Made by a program: the position numbers and the translations under genes. Under the pieces are notes generated by a model, which was given only the letters and a program-made list of their open reading frames with translations, was not told where the DNA came from and did no database searches. A DNA stretch of 64,000 nt from Palaemon carinicauda. Lineage: Eukaryota; Arthropoda; Malacostraca; Decapoda; Palaemonidae. The DNA lies in the NCBI RefSeq assembly GCF_036898095.1, contig NC_090751.1, forward strand, positions 88,706,804 through 88,770,803, in the 5' to 3' direction. This document shows positions 12,288-19,914 of this stretch, piece after piece. Numbering within the stretch: position 1 is the stretch's first letter; the number at the start of each line of letters is the position of its first letter.

Positions 12288-12290
<3 letters not shown>
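12125..12290. repeat. Dispersed repeat, copy 2 (homologous to 2088-2250)
   Basis: Aligned by eye with 2088-2250 over about 85 bp centred on GGTGGTTCCTTCTATCGATT. Orientation is the same in both copies. Confidence 0.6.
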
Positions 12291-12342
<52 letters not shown>

Positions 12343-12371
12343 TCCATCCCGAGGATCGGGGAGGGGGGGGG
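12289..12371. repeat. (CT)n microsatellite flanked by C and G runs
   Basis: C run, (CT)n with one CCTC break, then GGGGAGGGGGGGGGG at about 12358-12371. Confidence 0.9.
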
Positions 12372-13035
12372 GTATTATTGTGAATTACATTTCCTATTGA
12401 TCTCTATCAATTCGATCTTCGTCTTATTTCGGTTTGCTTTGCCTCAATTTCTTTCATACGTTTTCTCTTAATCCATTTCTAACTTGATTTCGTCATCTCT
12501 TATTGTTTATCTTTACAATCTCCACTTGTTGTTTTTTTTTTCATTTTCAAATAACTCGTCTTTCTTATTTCAACCTGTATTTTCCTGGTCTTTCTCCTAT
12601 TCCATCTTTAGGCTTTGGTTTATCTGTATATTGATTTTCTGTTTTTCATTCCTCCATCCCTCTTTTCCTCCAATAAAGTTATTATTCAGGATTTCATCAT
12701 TATTGTTTTTTCTGTTGAAACTCTTTTTCATTATTTTGTAGCTGCATTATATCTCATTACGAATTTCTTCTTATTTATATTTTTATTTCAACTGCTTTTT
12801 TAATTTTTTCGTTTCCTAATCTTATTTGTTAACATTTTCCTCGTTTTCATTTTATTCATTATTACTCATCTTTACTATGAATTTTATATTGCAATTAAAT
12901 TATCTTTAGAAGGAGTATTAACATCTTTAAACATACTTAGGTACAAAGGTCTTAGTGCTACTACGATTAATAAACTATTATCAGCAATAGATGAAAAATA
13001 GTGGTATATATTGTTTAAAATGTTACTGCTAATGC
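12372..13035. other. Pyrimidine-rich unique sequence, no gene seen
   Basis: Strongly T/C-biased on the + strand. The open frames are Phe/Leu/Ser-rich and composition-driven. No splice-bounded coding segment of the SLC13 gene could be recognised here. Confidence 0.4.
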
Positions 13036-13049
13036 TATTACTTCCAGTG

Positions 13050-13096
<47 letters not shown>

Positions 13097-13136
13097 GTCA
13101 AAAATCCATATTACAGGAATTACCATTAATTATTTC

Positions 13137-13176
<40 letters not shown>

Positions 13177-13287
13177 AATTATTTCAATACTCACTCTCTC
13201 TCTCTCTCTCTCTCTCTCTCGGCCAAAAATCCATATAACAAGATTTATCAATAATCATATCAATACTCTCTCTCTCTCTCTCTCTCT
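13050..13287. repeat. Duplicated (TC)n microsatellite units running into the assembly gap
   Basis: Four (TC)n tracts (about 13053-13094, 13141-13174, 13194-13219 and 13266-13287) are separated by related spacers containing AAAAATCCATAT and TTATTTCAATACTC, so a tract-plus-spacer unit was duplicated two or three times. The last tract runs into N. Confidence 0.9.
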
Positions 13288-13787
13288 NNNNNNNNNNNNN
13301 NNNNNNNNNNNNNNNNNNNNNNNNNNNNNNNNNNNNNNNNNNNNNNNNNNNNNNNNNNNNNNNNNNNNNNNNNNNNNNNNNNNNNNNNNNNNNNNNNNNN
13401 NNNNNNNNNNNNNNNNNNNNNNNNNNNNNNNNNNNNNNNNNNNNNNNNNNNNNNNNNNNNNNNNNNNNNNNNNNNNNNNNNNNNNNNNNNNNNNNNNNNN
13501 NNNNNNNNNNNNNNNNNNNNNNNNNNNNNNNNNNNNNNNNNNNNNNNNNNNNNNNNNNNNNNNNNNNNNNNNNNNNNNNNNNNNNNNNNNNNNNNNNNNN
13601 NNNNNNNNNNNNNNNNNNNNNNNNNNNNNNNNNNNNNNNNNNNNNNNNNNNNNNNNNNNNNNNNNNNNNNNNNNNNNNNNNNNNNNNNNNNNNNNNNNNN
13701 NNNNNNNNNNNNNNNNNNNNNNNNNNNNNNNNNNNNNNNNNNNNNNNNNNNNNNNNNNNNNNNNNNNNNNNNNNNNNNNNNNNNNNN
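13288..13787. other. Assembly gap of exactly 500 N
   Basis: 500 consecutive N. A round size suggests a placeholder, not a measured length. The 5' part of DIRS element A (left terminal repeat, leader and start of gag) is missing here, so the true gap is probably several kb. Confidence 0.98.
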
Positions 13788-15365
13788 TGATTATCACCTG
13801 GATTCAGAACATGATGAACGCATGTCAGAGATCTCGGAGGACACCGAGAAAACCCTTATGGCCCAGGGTGAAGGGGAGGATGATGAAGAAGAGGACCGGT
13901 TGTGTATACCGAGTCCGATAAGGAGGATGCCCCTCCCTCCATCCCCCCTCCTACTCCTACACCGACGGAAGTGTCTCTCCCGTCTACGTCCTCCACCACG
14001 ACTCCTCTACCTACGGCACAGGATATGATTCGGCTCATTGAATCCGTGATGGAGCAGAAGCTCCAAGAAACTCACCAGATCATTCGGTCGATGGGAGGTT
14101 CCAAGGAATCTCGCAAAATCTCCATCAAGGACCTCCCCACATGCTCGAGCGACAATCCGTGGCGATTCGCCGAGCATATGGTCATCGCTGACGACAAGAT
14201 CTTCGTCAGCGATAAGATCGGTTACAACCCCTGGAAGAAGTGGAGTTCTTCCCCCGCTTTGAGGCGTATCCGGACTGTTACGTCCGTCTACGTTCAGAAC
14301 CATCCTCAAAGGAAGAGACCGAACCGAAGGAGAAAATAGTGTTCGATCTCTCGAAGGCCCAGGCTATGCTTGCCAAAGCGCTTAAGAGCAGAGGCTTTAC
14401 CTGCTCTGGACTTCCGGCTCTGAGCAAGAAGTACCCCACCTACGTTGCGCCCGATGAAGTGGTGATACCCTTCACGGAAAAGGCCTTCGCTGCCTGCTTT
14501 AAGGCTGTAGAAGAAGGGAAATCCTGCCCTGCATTGGAGGAATGCAGACCTTTCTCCGCAGTCACCCCGCCCGACACCAAACACTGGAAGGATGTGCAAC
14601 ACACCTTCGTGGTGGGCAAACTAGATCCTGACGTTGCTGGACGTCAGTTTAATGAGGACCTCCCCAAGCTAAACGATCACCTCCTTCGTAGGGAACAGGA
14701 AACGAAGGAGAGGCTGGCAGCATCTCTCACTCTCCAGGTCCAGATGGACGTAATGGCTGGCGACACCAGAGTCCCTGACCATTACATGGTCCTTGCCAAA
14801 CCTCATATGGCAACCTTAGTCAAGGATCTGTACCACTTCATGCGAGCTCGTAGAGCCTGCAGAGAATTCGTGTTCTCCAGTGCCACTGTCAGACACGAAC
14901 CCCGGAAACTGATTTCCTCCAACATCTGGGGCAAGTACCTCTTCCCGTCTGATCTAGTGAAAGAGATCACAGACAAGGCCGCATCTGAGAACAGGAACCT
15001 TCTCAACAAATGGGGCATGTCTAGGAAGAGAAAGCCCTCTCAGGATGACGGTCCTCAGCCTAAGAGGAAGCAGTCGAAGCATAGACCCCAGCAACGTCAG
15101 CACAGACGTCAGTTTCCGGCACCCCGCTACTCCCCAAGTGGCCGCTCAGCCGCCACAGACCTTTCAGTTGGTCCCACAGCCGGTTTTGTCCTCATCACCG
15201 GCCTTCAACCCCGCCTTCGAGCAGCACTCCACTACCTTTCGTCCCAAAGGTAGAAGCTCAGGCAGGGGTTCCGGCAGAGATTCCTCTCGCCGGCCCTCCA
15301 GAGGCAGAGGAGGACAGGGAGCTAGCGGCCGAGGCAGCAAGTCCTCGGGACCCCAGAAGCAATGA
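13788..15365 (+). pseudogene. Element A gag, partial and frameshifted
   Basis: Homologous to the 650-residue gag of element D from about its residue 135 to its end (acidic MSEISEDTEKTLMAQG, the Pro/Thr linker, ISIKDLPTCSSDNPWRFAEH, RQFNEDLPKLNDHLLRREQ, RRACREFVF, NIWGKYLFPSDLVKEI, and the RGRGG basic tail ending in QKQ-stop). The frame changes near 13900, 14230 and 15120, so no single product is possible. The N-terminal Cys/His region is lost in the gap. The C-terminal 100 nt overlap the start of the RT frame, as in D. Confidence 0.9.
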
Positions 15366-15366
15366 A

Positions 15367-17205
15367 GTGCTTCCGGTGGGAGGAAGACTCCGCCACTTCC
15401 AGGATCGTTGGACCTTCGAATCCTGGGCACACAGCATCATCAAGAAAGGTCTAGGCTGGAGCTGGGCGCAACCACCCCCAACCTTCCAGCAATTCTTCCA
15501 ACGTTCAACCCCCCTCCTGGAAGAATATGTGCTAGACCTCTTGAACAAGAAGGTGATAAGAAGGGTGAAGTCCACAAGGTTCCAAGGGAGACTGTTTTGT
15601 GTCCCCAAGAAAGACTCAGACAGACTCAGAGTCATTCTGGACTTATCCCCCCTCAACGTATTCATATCGAACAACAAGTTCAAGATGCTGACTCTTCAAC
15701 AGATCAGAACCCTCCTGCCTCGAGGGTCTTTCACGGTCTCGATAGACCTGGCGGACGCATACTGGCACATACCAATGAACCATCACGCTTCCTCCTACCT
15801 TGGATTCCGACTCCAACGGAAAAGCTATGCCTTCCGGGCCATGCCCTTCGGACTCAACGTGGCCCCTCGGATATTCACAAAGCTAGCGGACGCAGTAGTA
15901 CAACAGCTCCGCATCCGAAACGTCCAGGTGATGGCCTACCTCGACGACTGGCTAGTGTGGGCGCCCTCGCCCGAGGATTGTATAGAATCCTGCAGAAAAG
16001 TTACCCAGTTTCTCGAACACCTGGGATTCCAGATACACGCGAAAAAGTCTCGCCTATCTCCAGCTCAGAAGTTCCAATGGTTAGGCATCCACTGGAATCT
16101 TCAGTCACACCGCCTTTCCATTCCAGCAAAGAAAAGGAAGGAAATAGCAGGGTCTGTCAAGCGACTGTTAAAATCCAAACGGATCTCAAGACACCAGCAG
16201 GAACAAGTTCTAGGCTCTCTACAGTTCGCCTCGATCACAAACCCAGTGCTTCGTGCACAGCTAAAGGATGCAGCGGGAGTCTGGAGACGTTCCGCATCCA
16301 TCGCTCGAAGAGACCTCAAGAGACGGCTCCCAAGCAGACTTCGACTTCTTCTAAAGCCGTGGTCAGAAGCGAGGGCCCTAAAAAGGTCCCTTCCTCTCCA
16401 ACACCCACCTCCATCTCTCAACATCCATACGGACGATTCGTTGGAGGGTTGGGGAGGTCACTCCCACCAAAAACAGGCTCAAGGCACTTGGTCTCCCCTA
16501 TTCAAGACGTTTCACATCAACATCTTGGAGGCCATGGCGGTTCTTCTGACGCTGAAGAAACTCTCCCCGCCCCCGTCGATACACATTCGCCTGACCCTGG
16601 ACAGCTCTGTGGTAGTGCGTTGTCTCAATCGCCAGGGCTCAAGATCGCCCAAGATAAATCAGGTGCTCCTGACAATCTTCCGTCTGGCAGAAAGGAAGAA
16701 ATGGCACCTGTCTGCAGTTCACCTACAAGGATTCCGCAATGTGACAGCGGACGCTCTATCTCGGACAAACCCGATAGAATCGGAATGGTCTCTAGACGCA
16801 AGATCATTCGCCTTCATCTCTCACCGAGTCCCAGAACTCCAGATCGACCTCTTCGCAACGAGCGACAACCATCAACTTCCTCGATATGTAGCCCCGTACG
16901 AGGACCCCAAAGCGGAAGCGGTGGACGCCATGACCTTGGATTGGAACAGATGGGCCAAGATTTACCTGTTCCCTCCCACCAATCTTCTGCTGAAAGTCCT
17001 CTCCAAATTGAGAACCTTCAAAGGGACAGCAGCTCTAGTGGCTCCCAAGTGGCCCCGCAGCAACTGGTACCCCTTGATCCTGGAGATGCAGCCAACGCTG
17101 ATCCCCCTCCCGGACCCAGTTCTCTCCCAGCAAATACAGAAGTTGACTGTCTTCGCTTCATCATCGAAAATCAAGGACCTTCATCTCATGATTTTCTCAC
17201 CCTAG
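15367..17205 (+). CDS. Element A reverse transcriptase-RNase H
   Basis: 612 residues from the first GTG. The frame is open further upstream into the gag overlap, so the true start is uncertain. RT motif A SIDLADAYWHIP and motif C YLDDWLVWAPSPE carry the catalytic Asp residues. RNase H follows with HTDDSLEGWGGH, NILEAMAVLL, LTLDSSVVVRCL and NVTADALSR, so all four carboxylates are present. The next segment (DLFATSDNHQLPRY...KAEAVDAMTLDWNRW) sits where DIRS elements carry their methyltransferase-like region, which I cannot confirm. The frame ends ...LHLMIFSP-stop, overlapping the YR frame, and D and E end in the same way. The product would be cytoplasmic/nuclear and copy element RNA. Confidence 0.9.
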   Translation: MLPVGGRLRHFQDRWTFESWAHSIIKKGLGWSWAQPPPTFQQFFQRSTPLLEEYVLDLLNKKVIRRVKSTRFQGRLFCVPKKDSDRLRVILDLSPLNVFISNNKFKMLTLQQIRTLLPRGSFTVSIDLADAYWHIPMNHHASSYLGFRLQRKSYAFRAMPFGLNVAPRIFTKLADAVVQQLRIRNVQVMAYLDDWLVWAPSPEDCIESCRKVTQFLEHLGFQIHAKKSRLSPAQKFQWLGIHWNLQSHRLSIPAKKRKEIAGSVKRLLKSKRISRHQQEQVLGSLQFASITNPVLRAQLKDAAGVWRRSASIARRDLKRRLPSRLRLLLKPWSEARALKRSLPLQHPPPSLNIHTDDSLEGWGGHSHQKQAQGTWSPLFKTFHINILEAMAVLLTLKKLSPPPSIHIRLTLDSSVVVRCLNRQGSRSPKINQVLLTIFRLAERKKWHLSAVHLQGFRNVTADALSRTNPIESEWSLDARSFAFISHRVPELQIDLFATSDNHQLPRYVAPYEDPKAEAVDAMTLDWNRWAKIYLFPPTNLLLKVLSKLRTFKGTAALVAPKWPRSNWYPLILEMQPTLIPLPDPVLSQQIQKLTVFASSSKIKDLHLMIFSP

Positions 17206-18176
17206 CCGCTAAGAAAAGGTTTGGGATTTCGAAGAAGAGTCTAGACTTCCTCGAGGAATACAAGACCGAATCCACGAGAAGGCAATACGAATCGTCTTGG
17301 AGGAAATGGGTCTCCTTCGTCAAGGCAAAGAACCCCTCGAAAATCACTATAGATTTTTGCATGTCCTTCTTCATTCACCTTCATGGACAAGGCTTGGCAG
17401 CCAACACGATTTCTACTTGCAAATCGGCCTTGACCAGACCTTTGTCATACGCCTTCCAAATAGATCTGTCTAGCGACATCTTCAACAAACTACCGAAGGC
17501 CTGTGCCCGTTTACGACCGGCACCCCCTCCGAGACCAATCACTTGGTCTCTAGACAAAGTTCTCCACTTCGCCTCCAACTTGGACAATGATTCATGCCCT
17601 CTTAAGGACCTGACTCAGAAAGTTATATTTCTCTTCGCTCTAGCTTCGGGAGCCCGAGTCAGCGAAATAGTGGCACTATCTAGAGAAGAGGGACATATCG
17701 TTTTCAACGATTCAGGAGACCTCTCCCTCTTCCCTGATCCGACGTTTCTCGCAAAGAACGAATTACCTACCAAACGATGGGGCCCGTGGAGGATATGCCC
17801 CTTGAAGGAAGATGCCTCTCTATGTCCAGTAGAGAGCCTTAAGGTCTATCTTCATAAAACTTCAAACTTTGGTGGAGGCCAACTCTTCAAAGGAGAAACA
17901 TCGGGCAGCGACCTGTCACTGAAACAATTGAGAGCAAAAATCACCTACTTCATTCGCAGAGCGGATCCAGACAGTACACCCGCTGGTCATGATCCTAGGA
18001 AAGTCGCTTCGTCTCTGAATTTCTTTCAGAGTATGGATTTCGAAAGCCTCAAGAACTATACAGGCTGGAAATCCTCGCGTGTTTTCTTTAAACATTATGC
18101 GAAACAAGTGCACGAAGTGAAACATTTTGTGGTAGCCGCAGGTAGTGTTATGAAACCTGCTCTGAACTCTGCTTAG
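17080..18176 (+). CDS. Element A tyrosine recombinase (YR)
   Basis: Phage-integrase-type domain that replaces a DDE integrase in DIRS elements. It begins near the RT frame's end, in another frame (VDCLRFIIENQGPSSHDF). The N-terminal SAM-like part reads YKTESTRRQYESSWRKWVSF. Catalytic residues are visible: Arg in ASGARVSEIVALS, His and Arg in AGHDPRKVASS, and nucleophile Tyr in RVFFKHYAKQV. The same frame is open without a stop back to 15408, right across the RT-RNase H region, so the YR start cannot be set from sequence alone. Termination is at 18176, after ...PALNSA. Confidence 0.9.
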
Positions 18177-18561
18177 AACAGTGAGTTATTAGGGACTCTA
18201 ACTCGTCGGGTGCCTATGTTGACCCTCAAGTGATACGTAGTGAAGCAGAAACCACCTTGTGTTTTCTTTAACTGTTCTTACCTCAGGTGAAATGTCATAG
18301 TAGATTACCACATGAGTGCTACATGCCACGTGCATGACGTGTGTTACATAAAGACTAACGTTCCGTAGAACGAGTGCCTACTAATACTTGATTCTTCCCT
18401 TTCAGACTCAAGAGCACGCCTTTATGACTATGTACATTTTTATCAAAGTAAATGTTTTTTACTATTTATTGCATGACATGTATTGATTTACCTGCAATTA
18501 TATAATAAAATGTCTATTTTATTACTTGTGCGTCTCCCTTGCTCCTTTCTTACTATGAAAT
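18177..18561 (+). other. Element A 3' UTR, upstream part
   Basis: Non-coding sequence homologous to the 3' UTRs of B, D and E (GTGAGTTA...GGGACTCTAACTC, AGGTGAAATGTCATAG, TTCAGA(C/T)TCAAGAGCA). AATAAAATGTCTATTTTATTAC contains a canonical AATAAA near 18506. The UTR is cut at 18561 by element B and continues at 27309. Confidence 0.85.
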
Positions 18562-18955
18562 AACGGATTTTGAGCGAAGCGAAAAATCTATTTTTGGGTG
18601 AGATAGCCATGGCGTCCTGATGGAAGGTTCCTTTTTGGTAGCTTCCTTGGGTATAAGACTACTAAGATATTCCCAGAGAATTTAACCACAGGTTATCACA
18701 GAATTCTAACTTCTGGAGCGAGTATCTCAAAGGTTTCCCCTTAAGACATCGTAATACAACAGGGGACGCGCATGTCTGAACGCGCCACATAGCTATCTTC
18801 ACCCCGAACAGAGTTAATGCTTCGGTGTGTAAGGACTGAGAATAGCTGGGAGCCGTTCCACAGCTAATCTCACTCGTGGCTACTACTGATACTCGAGACG
18901 TAAACAAACGGACGCCATTGCTCTAATGACGTCACGCCCGTCTTCATCCTGAAGC
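18562..18955 (-). repeat. Right inverted terminal repeat of B
   Basis: 18617-18955 is the inverted copy of 26955-27294. The outer 18562-18616 is the right-specific tip (AACGGATTTTGAGCG...TGAGATAGCC) and differs from the left tip. It contains a TGACGTCA palindrome at 18927-18934. A spacer (18956-19026) separates it from the ICR. Confidence 0.93.
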
Positions 18956-19026
18956 CAGTTGCTGCCCATCACCATGATACAGTAGCACAGGGTGGGAACA
19001 AAACTGGACGAAGTAGTAGGGAGGGT

Positions 19027-19118
19027 CCATCAGGACGCCATGGCTATCTCACCCAAAAATAGATTTTTCGCTTCGCTCAAAATCCGTTTTTTGGGCTCAA
19101 GCCATGGCGTCCTGATGG
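19027..19118 (-). repeat. Internal complementary region (ICR) of B
   Basis: Minus strand: CCATCAGGACGCCATGGCTT then GAGCCCAAAAA (complement of the left tip at 27270-27308), followed by AACGGATTTTGAGCGAAGCG and TATTTTTGGGTGAGATAGCC (complement of the right tip at 18562-18620). In Dictyostelium DIRS-1 the ICR is built in the same way and is thought to template closure of the circular intermediate. This is what identifies the element as DIRS rather than Ngaro or PAT type. Confidence 0.93.
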
Positions 19119-19914
19119 AAGAGTACCAGAGAATCAATGTATCGTGGTAGATTTTCCCCCAGTATTAAGTGCCTAGGCATTGACAAAACAGCAAAGTAAT
19201 CTTAGATAAAGAACCATAGGAACGAAGTATCCTGCCCCCCTTGGCAGTGAAGTTCCCATGGGCTATGCCGACGTCAAAGTGGTATTGAAGGGCTATTCAT
19301 CCTGAGAGAAGAACTTGAAGAACTTAGAGATGAAGCGGAATGTTTGATATTTGTATAGGAACATTCTGAAATTAGACCAGTGGTGGTTGGGCACTGTGTA
19401 TAGAGTTCATCTCTTGGTTATCAGAAGTAAGTATTCGTGTAGGAACCTTACTTAGTCAGGGTGAATATAATTTAGGATTAAACATCTTAAATTCTTCATA
19501 ACCATAAGAAAGGAGGAATAAATAAAACTATGACAGGTATGTATTTCATAGTAAGTAGGAGCTGAAAGAGACGCATAAGTAATAAAATAGAAATTTTATT
19601 TCACAATGCAGAAATTAAATAATTTACAGCAAAAGTAAAGTTCATTTACAGTAATAATAATGTACATAGAAATAAAGGCTTGCTCTTGAATCTGAAAAGA
19701 AATTTCAGGATATTAGTAGGTACTCGTTCTCGAGGAACGCAAGTCTTTAAATAACACATCATGCTCAAGGCATGTGGCACTTGTGTGACACTATGACATT
19801 TCACCTGGGATAAGAACAGTTATAAAAGCACTAAGTGTTTTTAGACATCACTATGAATCGCTCGAGGGTCAACATAGGCACCCGAAGAGTTAGAGTCCCA
19901 AGTAACTCACTGTT
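19119..19914 (-). other. Element B 3' UTR
   Basis: About 800 bp between the YR stop and the ICR. It contains the same blocks as the A, D and E 3' UTRs. AATAAAATTTCTATTTTATT near 19595 contains an AATAAA signal. The CTGCCAAGGGGGGCAGGA block is shared with A (27600-27615), D (46023-46035) and E (63671-63687). Confidence 0.8.

Noticed and set aside
13255..13797. Open frame across the assembly gap
   Set aside because: It consists of undetermined residues with short GA/CT-repeat ends.
18619..19045. Reading the 430-bp unit bounded by GGCTATCTCA-type inverted ends (also 27800-28240 and 45380-45840) as an independent MITE
   Set aside because: It is the right terminal repeat plus spacer of elements B, A and D, bounded on one side by the ICR.
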